64,000 bases of DNA, taken from contig CAZGSG010000002.1 of the NCBI GenBank assembly GCA_964528095.1, positions 8,261 through 72,260 of the forward strand. Reading direction: 5' to 3'. The notes beneath the pieces were generated by a model. It was not told the DNA's origin and ran no database searches. It saw nothing but the letters and a program-made list of their open reading frames with translations. Made by a program: the position numbers and the translations under genes. The stretch is from CAZGSG01 sp964528095 (GTDB lineage: Bacteria; Bacteroidota; Bacteroidia; Chitinophagales; Chitinophagaceae). Positions 25,230-33,914 of this stretch are shown here, piece by piece; the stretch's first letter is position 1; each line of letters opens with the position of its first letter.

Positions 25230-25814
25230 ATGAGCAACAGCAATGTTCACATTATCAAAACAGAAGTTCTTTCCGATAACTGGTATGTGCTAAGAAAAGT
25301 AACGTTTGACTATACAAAAAAAGATGGCACACAAGAGACACAGGCACGGGAGGCTTATGATCGTGGCAACGGAGCTGCCATATTCCTGTACAACAAAGCT
25401 GATAAGACTACATTGCTTACGCGGCAGTTCCGCATGCCTACCTATATTAACGGCAATGAAACGGGCATGCTGATAGAGGCCTGCGCCGGACTTTTAGACA
25501 AGGACAATCCCGAAGATGCTATCAAAAGAGAAACGGAAGAAGAAACAGGGTATAAGGTAACGGATGTCCGGAAAGTCTTTGAGGCATATATGTCGCCCGG
25601 ATCGGTAACGGAAATGTTATATTTTTTTACTGCTGAATATACCAGTGATATGAAAGTATCTGAAGGAGGTGGACATGCTGATGAACAGGAGAACATAGAA
25701 GTACTGGAGATCAGTTTCGCCAAAGCATTGGAAATGCTGGCCAGTGGTGAGATCCGTGATGCGAAAACAATCCTGCTTTTACAATATGCCAGGCTGCATG
25801 GACTGATGGACTGA
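25230..25814 (+). CDS. nudK: Nudix hydrolase, GDP-mannose pyrophosphatase NudK type
   Basis: The 194-residue protein contains a full Nudix box near residues 84-106, read as GLLDKDNPEDAIKRETEEETG with the metal-binding Glu cluster REtEEE. The N-terminal part (ENWY-like DNWYVLRKVTFDYTKKDG) and RGNGAAIFLYNK match the NudK subgroup, which hydrolyses GDP-mannose and related nucleotide sugars to GMP and sugar phosphate. The C-terminal LLLQYARLHGL is also usual there. The enzyme is cytoplasmic. It has its own promoter and is followed by a HAD phosphatase gene on the same strand, 78 bases away. Precise substrate is inferred from subgroup resemblance. Confidence 0.88.
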   Translation: MSNSNVHIIKTEVLSDNWYVLRKVTFDYTKKDGTQETQAREAYDRGNGAAIFLYNKADKTTLLTRQFRMPTYINGNETGMLIEACAGLLDKDNPEDAIKRETEEETGYKVTDVRKVFEAYMSPGSVTEMLYFFTAEYTSDMKVSEGGGHADEQENIEVLEISFAKALEMLASGEIRDAKTILLLQYARLHGLMD

Positions 25815-25892
25815 TGTCGATTTGTAAACAATTGCCCCGTTTATCTTATAGTACATTGATGAAAACAGTATTACCATTCAATAGATTAATTC

Positions 25893-26582
25893 ATGAATAT
25901 TAAAGTAATTGCTTTTGACGCGGACGATACGCTTTGGGTAAATGAGCCTTATTTTCAGGAGACCGAAAAGAAATTCTGTGCCCTGCTGGAGGATTTTTTA
26001 CCTGCACATAGTATAGCCAAGGAACTTTTTAAAACAGAGATCGATAACCTGCCGCTTTATGGGTACGGAGTAAAGGGATTTATGCTCTCGATGATTGAAA
26101 CAGCTTTGCGTGTATCGGGCAATACCTTAGGTACCGGCACGATCAATACAATAATTGACTACGGAAAAGAATTGCTGGCAAGGCCTATCGAAATTTTGGA
26201 AGGAGTTGAAGATGTTCTGCAACAGCTATCGGGCCGGTATAAACTGGTGGTCGCTACCAAGGGCGATCTGCTTGACCAGGAGCGAAAACTAAAAAAATCC
26301 GGCATCGAACATTATTTTCATCATATTGAAATAATGAGCGAAAAACATGAAAAGGATTATACTAAACTGCTTCGCCATCTTGATATCAAACCCGAAGAAT
26401 TTCTTATGATCGGTAACTCGGTGAAATCAGATATACTACCTGTACTGGCTATTGGAGGACATGCTATCCATATCCCTTATCACACTACCTGGGCGCATGA
26501 ACATGTTGACTATACCATCACAGACCCGAAATTCAGGCATATCCAGAAGATCAATGATATTTTACCTGACCTGCTTGCGTGA
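25893..26582 (+). CDS. HAD superfamily hydrolase
   Basis: The 229-residue protein has the four HAD motifs: motif I FDADDTLW (Asp9 nucleophile and Asp11), motif II VVATKG near 125 with the Thr, motif III Lys in SEKHEKDYTK near 152, and motif IV MIGNSVKSDILP near 172 with the Asp. The cap lies between motifs I and II (about 15-95), as in subfamily I phosphatases such as phosphoglycolate phosphatase or YjjG-like enzymes. It would be a cytoplasmic phosphatase acting on a small molecule, perhaps a nucleotide or sugar phosphate. The neighbouring nudK could feed it a product, but this is only suggested by position. Confidence 0.85.
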   Translation: MNIKVIAFDADDTLWVNEPYFQETEKKFCALLEDFLPAHSIAKELFKTEIDNLPLYGYGVKGFMLSMIETALRVSGNTLGTGTINTIIDYGKELLARPIEILEGVEDVLQQLSGRYKLVVATKGDLLDQERKLKKSGIEHYFHHIEIMSEKHEKDYTKLLRHLDIKPEEFLMIGNSVKSDILPVLAIGGHAIHIPYHTTWAHEHVDYTITDPKFRHIQKINDILPDLLA

Positions 26583-26610
26583 CAATAACCGGGTTCTGAC
26601 TGCCACATCA

Positions 26611-27459
26611 TTATTCACCGGAACCGATCTGCCGGCGCCATTCTTCTTCACCATTCCTGCTATATAAAATGATACCGGTTATTTTGCCTGTTGCTGCATA
26701 GGTTTTCCAGTCTCCGTTCCTCACACCGTTTTTGTATGCCCCCGTAACAAAAGAACGATCAGCTTGCCGGTGCAACCAGAACCCGTCTTTAAGCCCGTTT
26801 TTATAATAGCCGGAATCTTTGGCCAGACCATTCGGGTAGTAATTGATATATAATCCATGATGAAGACAATCGTCGAATACGGGGTGATATACATTCCCCG
26901 GTGTAATATTCTCTTCTACTGATTGCTGCAATGAAAGATGATAACCACGATGACCGGAAAAAGAATATGAATAACCAGCCTGCAGGTAATTTGTAGCTTG
27001 CTTTTTATTACGTTGATATATCTTTAGCAAATACCAGGATGCCATTCTGGGATTATACCGGATCATCTCACTTTTTATTCGCTGAAATTTACCTGCATCG
27101 TAGGTGCGTAAAGAGGTTAATCGCCCTTCTGAATCCCATGTTTTCCAAATCCCATCGGGAATACCTCTGATTAATGTTCCCGAATCGCAGGGATTGCCAT
27201 TTGCATACCAGCTTTGCCATTGTTTATTTAGCTGATGACCACGGGTGGTTCCGCTATAGAGTTTTTTTTCTTTAAAATAACCGGTGATAGCTGCTTTTTT
27301 GGGTAAGGTATATTTAGATAGATTATAGGAAATAAAGCCAGTGGCAGCGCGACCATTGATGGATTTTTTTTCTGTTGATGCGCTTTGGGTTTTCGTGTAC
27401 TGGCTGTTGACGATGCCAGAATAGAGTACACTTATCCCTATAAGTATGTACCTGATCAT
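26611..27459 (-). CDS. Secreted YwqK/MORN-repeat protein
   Basis: The 282-residue product has an N-terminal signal sequence (IRYILIGISVLYSGIVNSQ) and several MORN-like repeats of the YwqK type: WYANGNPCDSGTLIRGIPDGIWKTWDSEGR near 88-117, YYPNGLAKDSGYYKNGLKDGFW near 207-228 and GAYKNGVRNGDWKTYAATGK near 236. Such proteins are labelled as YwqK antitoxin family in some databases because of a Bacillus toxin system, but in Bacteroidota they are usually envelope proteins with unknown partners. I see no toxin gene next to it. It converges with the HAD gene, 28 bases between stops. Confidence 0.8.
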   Translation of the reverse strand: MIRYILIGISVLYSGIVNSQYTKTQSASTEKKSINGRAATGFISYNLSKYTLPKKAAITGYFKEKKLYSGTTRGHQLNKQWQSWYANGNPCDSGTLIRGIPDGIWKTWDSEGRLTSLRTYDAGKFQRIKSEMIRYNPRMASWYLLKIYQRNKKQATNYLQAGYSYSFSGHRGYHLSLQQSVEENITPGNVYHPVFDDCLHHGLYINYYPNGLAKDSGYYKNGLKDGFWLHRQADRSFVTGAYKNGVRNGDWKTYAATGKITGIILYSRNGEEEWRRQIGSGE

Positions 27460-27777
27460 ATGAAAGCAATTGCTGCAATTTACTATAAAGTTTCGAGTTA
27501 TACGGCTTTAGCCCAGTGTTCAATGCTACAATCCCTTCACAATTTGTTGGTAAAACATTATTCAGACCATTTGCATATAAGGACGACGGTTTTTTAAAAA
27601 AACACTTATTGCGCAACTCCCTGCCGACCTTGCATTTTAGCCCCTAACCTTATCAATATTTTAGAGATTTGAATTGAACAATAGGTTCTTACTGTTGATT
27701 TTGAGTTTATTTCCCGGAAACTCTTAACGATGCGCTAACAGCAATATTTAGTAAATTACAGGAAGAGGATATGTATT
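27460..27777. other. Intergenic gap without recognisable features
   Basis: This 318-base divergent gap between the YwqK-type and plug-domain genes is AT-rich. I found no perfect TTG/TAnnTTTG promoter, hairpin terminator or RNA gene in it. Upstream signals for both genes must lie here. Confidence 0.5.
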
Positions 27778-28230
27778 ATGAAAAAAAGCTTTTTAATAGT
27801 ATTAATATTAATGGGTAGCCTGGTCGCTTTTAGCCAGAAAAAACCAGTTCAACCGAAAACAGCGGAGGAAAGGCTGAATGAAACCTATTGCACTGGCTTA
27901 TTCAGTACGACAGAAGGCACTTATTTCGATTTGCTGGACGTTACACCCATCACCGGTTACTTTAACATTCTCGACTGGTTGCAGGGTCGTGTAGCAGGGC
28001 TACAGGTATTTACCACAAATACAGGGGTACGTATTCCTTATATCCGCAATCAGTGGGCTGCAGTTTATGTAGATGAGATCAGGAGAGATGTGGATTTTTT
28101 AAATGTGCTTCCCGTTACAGATATAGCAATGATCAAGGTTATTAAAGGACCTTTTCTCGGAGGTTTTGGAGGAGCAGGCGGCACCATCGCCATTTATACG
28201 ATTGGAACCGAAGATGAAGAATCCGATTAA
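27778..28230 (+). CDS. Exported stand-alone TonB-receptor plug-like domain
   Basis: The 150-residue protein has a signal peptide (MKKSFLIVLILMGSLVAFSQ) and a C-terminal domain that looks like the plug of SusC/RagA-type TonB-dependent receptors: FNILDWLQGRVAGLQVF near 62, then WAAVYVDEIRRDVDFLNVLPVTDIAMIKVIKGPF and a Gly-rich GGFGGAGGTIAIYT. In full receptors this block precedes a beta-barrel of about 600 residues, but here the frame closes with an acidic tail. No barrel sequence follows on this strand. It might bind TonB-linked partners or be a remnant. Its stop overlaps that of the convergent gene by four bases. Confidence 0.8.
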   Translation: MKKSFLIVLILMGSLVAFSQKKPVQPKTAEERLNETYCTGLFSTTEGTYFDLLDVTPITGYFNILDWLQGRVAGLQVFTTNTGVRIPYIRNQWAAVYVDEIRRDVDFLNVLPVTDIAMIKVIKGPFLGGFGGAGGTIAIYTIGTEDEESD

Positions 28231-29507
28231 TTCCTTTTATTGTTAGGCTCGTAATCAATGGGCAAAAGATCAGACATCTTTTCACTCCAGCCCCAGTACG
28301 CCATTGAATAAATTGCCTGGGGCGGAAAATAACTTCCATTCTCATCTATCACTACTCCTTCGGGATTGGTAAGCCGTAGATAAGAGCGTTGAAATGTGAC
28401 GCTACGGCTTTCATGACTAAACCGGATATACTCAATATCCTCATATTCCTTCTTGTAGGTCACATATAAAAAATCAGTAAAAAACAAGGCCTTGTACTGG
28501 TCATCCGCGTCTATGGTAATACTATCAGCAGTTAAAATATCTTTACCATATATTTCCTTATAATCGTCCTGTTGCATGATCCGCCGGTAATAACTGGCTG
28601 AATCAGTAGATAAAGAATCCTTGCGACCGATTATTGTTTCAGGCGACACTACAACCCCGGATGAATTCCTGATGGTTACGCCCGTTATATTACTTCTTAC
28701 CGCTCCTCTTAAGGGAACAGAGATTTTTTTGACCCGTTCTTTTTCTGCATTGAGTTCTTTTACCATGCGTCTTACTTCAAATCCCTCTGCCTCCAGGTTA
28801 TTCTTGTAAACACTTCGCATGAAATGCGTCATTGAGCCGTAATAAGCCTTGTCCCGTTTTTGCTTCCATTTATTTTGCAACCCCTTTCTTTTTTTATCCA
28901 TGTCTTCGAAAAAAGGGTAGCCTGAAAATGCAGAGGAATGTTCTTTAAAATTAACCTCGAAATTTTCCATCTGGTATCGGATGCTATAACCAAGCGCTTT
29001 ATTTTCCAGTATAATAGGCTCATCGGAGTATGCAATCAATCTACCGCTTTTTTTATAGTGTCTGAAGCGGATGGCTTTTTCATTTTTTATCTTGCAGGAC
29101 TCACCGTTGGGCGTGGAACCAATAAAATTATCCGTAAATAGTTTACCCCATTTATCCCATCCTTCTTCAACAGACGCTTCCACCAACACATTTTGTAATT
29201 CTTTTACTTTTAATTCCATCACTACTTTTAGACGAAGCGGCAATTGCTCCGCGCTAAAAGAATACACATTCGTCTCATACCCGATACTTGAGATAACGAG
29301 CTCATGTTTACCTGCCGGCACATCATTCAATTCGAAATTTCCCTCCCGGTCGGTTGTGGTACCCTTGGATGTATTGCTAATGAAAACGCTACTACCTGGC
29401 ACAGCTATATCTGCAGCAGTCACAACCCTGCCTTTAATCGTTCTTTGTGAAAACGTTGCTACTGTAATACAAAAAAAGAAAGTCAGTGTACAGAACCGTT
29501 TTATCAT
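28227..29507 (-). CDS. Exported protein with N-terminal carboxypeptidase-like regulatory domain
   Basis: The 426-residue protein has a signal peptide (to about 20) and a CarboxypepD_reg-like beta-sandwich at about 22-105: RTIKGRVVTAADIAVPGSSV, STSKGTTTDREGNFELNDVPAGKHELVISSIGYE. This domain starts most SusC-type TonB receptors and many stand-alone surface proteins of Bacteroidota. The remaining 320 residues have many Lys, Tyr and Arg, appear largely beta, and match no family I can name; the protein does not have the aromatic barrel end pattern of outer-membrane porins. Role unknown, probably at the outer membrane or cell surface. It may be related functionally to the convergent plug-like gene. 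Confidence 0.78.
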   Translation of the reverse strand: MIKRFCTLTFFFCITVATFSQRTIKGRVVTAADIAVPGSSVFISNTSKGTTTDREGNFELNDVPAGKHELVISSIGYETNVYSFSAEQLPLRLKVVMELKVKELQNVLVEASVEEGWDKWGKLFTDNFIGSTPNGESCKIKNEKAIRFRHYKKSGRLIAYSDEPIILENKALGYSIRYQMENFEVNFKEHSSAFSGYPFFEDMDKKRKGLQNKWKQKRDKAYYGSMTHFMRSVYKNNLEAEGFEVRRMVKELNAEKERVKKISVPLRGAVRSNITGVTIRNSSGVVVSPETIIGRKDSLSTDSASYYRRIMQQDDYKEIYGKDILTADSITIDADDQYKALFFTDFLYVTYKKEYEDIEYIRFSHESRSVTFQRSYLRLTNPEGVVIDENGSYFPPQAIYSMAYWGWSEKMSDLLPIDYEPNNKRN

Positions 29508-29639
29508 AATCGTTTAGTGATTTTCGGATCAGTCAGGATGGCTGAAATGACCGACGCTCGTTATTGAATAAGCAAGCAGGATTATTGCCGATGTAATTCA
29601 CTATACCCGGACTTCACAAACTGCTCCCGATAGCCGGAA

Positions 29640-30962
29640 TTACTCCAATCCGAACATACCCTTGTTCAACTGTTGCAATATCTGCGATTTATATTCTGCA
29701 GGGATCAACAGGGATATATTATGCGGGCTTCCACCGTAAGATACCATGCGCACAGGTATATTCACAATAGACCCAAATAATTTCTTTATAATATCTGTTG
29801 TTTGTGAGATCTCATTACCAACAACAGATATGATGGTTTGATTTTCATCTACCTCAACCGAACCAAATGGTTCCAGCTCCTTTAATATGGCTTTGAGATA
29901 AACAGAATTATCGATCGTCACCGAAACGGCAACTTCCGATGTAGTGATCATATCGATCGGCGTACGGTATTTTTCAAAAACTTCAAATATCTTTCTCAGA
30001 AAACCATAAGCAAGCAACATGCGGCTGCTTTTGATACGGATAGCGATAATATTGTCTTTGGCAGCAACAGCTTTTACCCCAACACCGCTTGCAGTTTCAG
30101 CGATCATGGTGCCCTTAGCCTCCGGCTGCATCGTGTTCAGCAATTTTACCGGGGTCTTGTATTGCTGTGCCGGCCAGATAGAAGCCGGGTGAAGTATCTT
30201 GGCACCGAAATAAGCCAACTCGGCCGCTTCTTCAAAACTAAGCCGTTCTATCGGCAACGTTTTCTTTACGATACGGGGATCGTTATTATGCATACCGTCG
30301 ATATCCGTCCATATCTCGCATACACTGGCATTGATTGCTGCGCCAATCAGCGAAGCTGAGTAATCACTACCGCCTCTCTTAAGATTATCTACTTCATTTC
30401 TCGCATTGCGGCAGATATAACCTTGCGTGACATATATTTTTTTATCCGGGTATTGTTGTAATAACTGGCTTAGTTTGACTTTGATGCTACCGATCTGGGG
30501 TTCATCATGTACGTCGATGGTCATGAATTCCAGTGCCGGTAATAAAGCATGATCAATATCCTGTTCTTCGAGATAAATGCTAAAAAGTTTTGTTGAAAGT
30601 AATTCTCCCTGCGCCAGGATATCTTTATTCAACGCTTCACTGAATGATATCTTTAAGATAATATTCAAAAATTCAAAATGTTCCCCAATGATCGACTTGG
30701 CCCTGCGAACGGATGCGGGTTTAGTTACAAGCCTTGAAATAAAATCCTGGTAATGTGCTTCCAGCTTGTCGATCGACTCTTTAGCTGCGATCCTGTCACT
30801 CTTGGCAATATAATTACCGATTTCTACCAGGGCATTGGTAGTACCGGATAGTGCAGACAGCACAACAATGGTGGGCTCGGTTTCTTTTGTTACCAAAGAT
30901 GCAATATGATGCATACGCTCAGGCTTACCAACACTGGTACCGCCAAACTTCATTACTTTCAT
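29640..30962 (-). CDS. lysC: Aspartate kinase
   Basis: The protein phosphorylates L-aspartate, the first step toward lysine, threonine, methionine and diaminopimelate. The ATG at 30962 is right before the diagnostic MKVMKFGGTSV and gives 440 residues; the longer frame upstream has no conserved content. The kinase core carries KFGGTSVGKPERM, VVLSALSGTTNAL near 37 and KRGGSDYSASLIGAA near 198. WTDIDGMHNNDPRIV near 220 and ELAYFGAKILHP near 245 are typical. Two C-terminal ACT domains (about 295-440) indicate feedback control by an end-product amino acid. It is a monofunctional enzyme, not fused to homoserine dehydrogenase. Confidence 0.95.
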   Translation of the reverse strand: MKVMKFGGTSVGKPERMHHIASLVTKETEPTIVVLSALSGTTNALVEIGNYIAKSDRIAAKESIDKLEAHYQDFISRLVTKPASVRRAKSIIGEHFEFLNIILKISFSEALNKDILAQGELLSTKLFSIYLEEQDIDHALLPALEFMTIDVHDEPQIGSIKVKLSQLLQQYPDKKIYVTQGYICRNARNEVDNLKRGGSDYSASLIGAAINASVCEIWTDIDGMHNNDPRIVKKTLPIERLSFEEAAELAYFGAKILHPASIWPAQQYKTPVKLLNTMQPEAKGTMIAETASGVGVKAVAAKDNIIAIRIKSSRMLLAYGFLRKIFEVFEKYRTPIDMITTSEVAVSVTIDNSVYLKAILKELEPFGSVEVDENQTIISVVGNEISQTTDIIKKLFGSIVNIPVRMVSYGGSPHNISLLIPAEYKSQILQQLNKGMFGLE

Positions 30963-31020
30963 ACAGGGAGATCCTCTTTTTTTAAGACTGCAAAGATAAC
31001 TGCGCAGGCAATAACAACCG

Positions 31021-32103
31021 TTAGGAATAAGACAGGCCAAACTGGATCGCCAGTTGGTCCATATCGTTTGTAACCGATTCGGGAAGAGAGATGCCATTGG
31101 CTCTTCTTATTACTTCCGTTTCCCTCTCAGGATCACCAGGCACCAATACTTTTTCCTGGCCCGGCATTGGGGTTGCATTACGAAAACCCTTTATCCAATG
31201 GTCCATATTGTCTTTAAAATCCTGCGCCGGGCGAAAAGCATCTATACGCATCGCCCCAAGGAAATGACCAATACCCTTACCCGGCTGCTGTGCAGGCATG
31301 GGTACATAGGCTGGAAAAGGTGGTACCCAGGGTGCATAATTTGCTCCGCTTAACAAAGCTGAAAAAATATCTACAATAGCCCCCAACGCATATCCTTTAT
31401 GACTACCATGTTCCCGGTCGCCTCCAAGAGGTAACAGCGCGCCTCCTTTTTTCAGTATATGAGGATCGTTTGAATTATTCCCTTCTTTGTCCTGTACCCA
31501 GCCATTAGGTGTGTCTATGCTTTTCCGTTGTAAAAGCTCCAGCTTTCCATTTGCTGCAGTAGTCGTTGCAAGATCGGCAACAAACGCAGGTTCCTTGCCG
31601 GCAGGCGCAGCTACACAGATCGGGTTTGTTCCAAGCATTTTATCAATAGAAAAAGTAGGCGCTACCAGGGGGCTTGCATTCGTCATGGCAATCCCGATCA
31701 TATCATGTTCCAGTGCCATCATTGCATGGTGACCTGCTATGCCAAAATGATTGCTGTTTTGCACACTTACCCAACCCGTACCTACCTGTTTTGCCTTTTC
31801 AATGGCAATCTTCATTGCAAAAGGAGCTACTACAAGTCCCAGCCCGCTGTCTCCATCTACTACAGCTGTAGAAGGTGTTTCATGAATCACTCTAATGACA
31901 GGTGTGGCATTCACCCGTTTGGTTTGCCATAGTCGAACATATCCAACCAGGCGAGCGATTCCATGTGAATCGATACCGCGGAGATCGGCGGACAACAAGG
32001 CTTCGGTGGCGGTAGTTGCATCAGCATCACTACACCCGATTTTTTTAAAAACTGCGACTGTAAAATCAACAAGTGACTGGTAAGAGAATGTTTTTTCTGC
32101 CAT
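31021..32103 (-). CDS. Ldh family (malate/L-lactate/ureidoglycolate) dehydrogenase
   Basis: The 360-residue protein belongs to the NAD(P)-dependent malate/L-lactate dehydrogenase family that is structurally distinct from classical LDH/MDH. Signs are DLRGIDSHGIARLVGYV near residue 40, with the catalytic His in DSHG, NSNHFGIAGHHAMMAL near 122, AMTNASPLVAPTFSIDKMLGTNPI near 145 and GSHKGYALGAIVDIFSALLSG near 236. Substrates in the family range over malate, lactate, ureidoglycolate, 2,3-diketo-L-gulonate and sulfolactate; the sequence alone does not settle this. It lies upstream of lysC on the same strand with a 58-base gap, so the two could be cotranscribed. Confidence 0.88.
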   Translation of the reverse strand: MAEKTFSYQSLVDFTVAVFKKIGCSDADATTATEALLSADLRGIDSHGIARLVGYVRLWQTKRVNATPVIRVIHETPSTAVVDGDSGLGLVVAPFAMKIAIEKAKQVGTGWVSVQNSNHFGIAGHHAMMALEHDMIGIAMTNASPLVAPTFSIDKMLGTNPICVAAPAGKEPAFVADLATTTAANGKLELLQRKSIDTPNGWVQDKEGNNSNDPHILKKGGALLPLGGDREHGSHKGYALGAIVDIFSALLSGANYAPWVPPFPAYVPMPAQQPGKGIGHFLGAMRIDAFRPAQDFKDNMDHWIKGFRNATPMPGQEKVLVPGDPERETEVIRRANGISLPESVTNDMDQLAIQFGLSYS

Positions 32104-32293
32104 GGCACAAAGATAGGCTAAGAGAAGAAGGAGATAAAGAGTCCTTTAAGCTATAAACAGTTTTCTATGCCCATGTTAAAGTGATTTTTTGTGTCAAACC
32201 TGATGCACTTTTAGTATCTGCGGTATAATTAAGATATACGGATTTAAAGTCTTTGTTGGGCTTATTTGAATCAGGCTTCTGATATATCTCTTA

Positions 32294-32327
32294 TAAAAAA
32301 ATACCCCGGATCATAGTCCGGGGTATT
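32294..32327 (-). terminator. Intrinsic terminator of ssb
   Basis: AATACCCCGGA (32300-32310) pairs perfectly with TCCGGGGTATT (32317-32327) around a six-base loop. On the minus strand an uninterrupted U run (32300-32294) follows. It begins about 20 bases past the ssb stop codon. Confidence 0.93.
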
Positions 32328-32345
32328 CAAAAAGGTTTCTCTCAT

Positions 32346-32780
32346 TTAGAATGGGAGATCGTCAATCGGCTCTGTGATCTCGTTCGGCGAAGTGATATTG
32401 CTACCACCCGAAGAAGAGGATGAACTGCTACCTGAATAAGACGCACCTGATCCACCGTTATCAGCGCGGCCACCTAATAACTGAACTTCTCTTACCCGAA
32501 GGGAAAGTGAAGAACCCGGTGTCCCATCGTTTCTTTGGAAAGAGCGGGCTTCGGGTTGTCCTTCTGCGTATATCTGCTTTCCTTTTGTAAGGTATTGGGA
32601 AATGGCTGTTCTGTCTGTCCAGTAGGCGCAATCTATCCAGGTTGTTTTTTCCTGCATGTTACCCTGGCTATCCTTATACTTCTCCGTATGTGCCACAGTG
32701 AAATTGATAACTGTTTTACCGTTTACTGTGTTAACCACGCAATCCTTGCCGAGGTTTCCGATAATCTGCAATTTAATCAT
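32346..32780 (-). CDS. ssb: Single-stranded DNA-binding protein
   Basis: The ATG at 32780 gives 144 residues starting MIKLQIIGNLGKD, the usual start of bacterial SSB; the extra 17 codons upstream are not conserved. The OB fold covers about residues 1-105: GNLGKDCVVNTVNGKTVINFTVAHTEKY, TTWIDCAYW, YLTKGKQIYAEGQPEARSF and SLRVREVQLLGG. A Gly/Ser-rich linker (about 108-130) leads to the acidic tip, here DDLPF, which recruits repair and replication proteins. Tetrameric binding of ssDNA in replication and repair is expected. It has its own strong terminator. Confidence 0.95.
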   Translation of the reverse strand: MIKLQIIGNLGKDCVVNTVNGKTVINFTVAHTEKYKDSQGNMQEKTTWIDCAYWTDRTAISQYLTKGKQIYAEGQPEARSFQRNDGTPGSSLSLRVREVQLLGGRADNGGSGASYSGSSSSSSSGGSNITSPNEITEPIDDLPF

Positions 32781-33011
32781 AGTGCTCAGTTTTAAAAATG
32801 GACGTATATAATTGAAGCGGCAAGTTAGCATTATTCCCTTACCTGACGAACCAACTCAAAGCTTCTGACAACTACTGTGAAAGGCTTGTGAATAACTTCC
32901 GCCTTCCTGCCGCCTCAATTACTGTTACAGCTGCAATATCGTTCCGGCAGGTGCTTGCCTCCAAGGGAAAAACCTCTTTTAAAAAAGTATTAAAACGTTG
33001 GAAATTCGGGA

Positions 33012-33896
33012 TTAAACACTTTGATCGTATAGATCCGCAGCTCTGTTCCCGACTACACGATTATATAACCACCAGCCGGCTATAGCCAACATACCTGTAA
33101 TGAACATTACCCCATATGCTCCCGTAATAAAGCCGACATCCCCTTTCATATAGGATTTCCGGATCGCTTCCTGCGCATAATACCAGGCTGCTGATAACCC
33201 AAAATACCCAATCAGCAGAGGTGCTATAGCAGGTATTCGTCTAAATAGAAATGCAAGCAGAACGGCGAGAATATAAAAAAAGAAAACCAGGAAAGGATAG
33301 GCTGTTTTGACTCCTATAGAATACCTGATTTTTTTTAGATCGGCCTCCGGAGATGATAATCTATAGCTACTGTTATCTGCTTTCTGATCTATCATATTCT
33401 TCTGTAACGAATCTTTTGCCCGGTATAGCTCAGGAAGTGTGAGCATTTTTATATCCTTAGGGCCACTGATAGGTTGTTCAAGCTGAACCTGCAATTCACC
33501 AGCTGATCTCGCATAAACAATTTCTGAAAGGAGGCGCATTGATTTTTCTGCATTCCGTGGTGCAAGAAAAGATTCATATAAAAAGGATACGGCAGACATC
33601 AGCGCAACCATGTATAAGGCCCTTTTTGCAAAGGGAATAAATCTATCGCTCTCTTTTTTAAAGTGATAATGACTATAGTAGATAATCCCTACCGTGAATG
33701 CAAATAAAAAACTGATCGTTAATGTAGCAAGCGCCTGTCTCAGCAACCATTCCATCTTAATGGACATTGACAGTCCCTTACCCTGGAAGTCGTCTTTATA
33801 CAAATCCCATAACCCCCATACTATTAAAGATACATGTCCCGTCAATGTTATAAGGAACGGTAAAATGAATCGCCGTGACAGAATGAATGTTTTCAT
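33012..33896 (-). CDS. Integral membrane protein, permease-like topology
   Basis: The 294-residue protein has about six hydrophobic segments: near 12-30, 52-75, 90-108, then a soluble stretch of some 100 residues, followed by 198-215, 222-240 and 258-280. Three membrane helices, a central soluble domain and three more helices recall LptF/LptG (YjgP/YjgQ) permeases, but I see no decisive motif and the soluble part is short and helical (PELYRAKDSLQKNMIDQ), so I leave it unnamed. The gene starts 18 bases after the M14 peptidase stop and is probably cotranscribed with it. Confidence 0.65.
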   Translation of the reverse strand: MKTFILSRRFILPFLITLTGHVSLIVWGLWDLYKDDFQGKGLSMSIKMEWLLRQALATLTISFLFAFTVGIIYYSHYHFKKESDRFIPFAKRALYMVALMSAVSFLYESFLAPRNAEKSMRLLSEIVYARSAGELQVQLEQPISGPKDIKMLTLPELYRAKDSLQKNMIDQKADNSSYRLSSPEADLKKIRYSIGVKTAYPFLVFFFYILAVLLAFLFRRIPAIAPLLIGYFGLSAAWYYAQEAIRKSYMKGDVGFITGAYGVMFITGMLAIAGWWLYNRVVGNRAADLYDQSV

Positions 33897-33914
33897 GTTT
33901 TGTAAATAGCAGTC

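Noticed and set aside
26611..27459. YwqK protein as part of a toxin-antitoxin system
   Set aside because: No candidate toxin gene adjoins it; it has a signal peptide and MORN-type repeats typical of envelope proteins in this phylum.
28227..28230. Overlapping convergent stop codons as a sign of a broken single gene
   Set aside because: The two frames are on opposite strands and both have complete signal peptides and domains; short stop overlaps are common (another is at 42007-42012).
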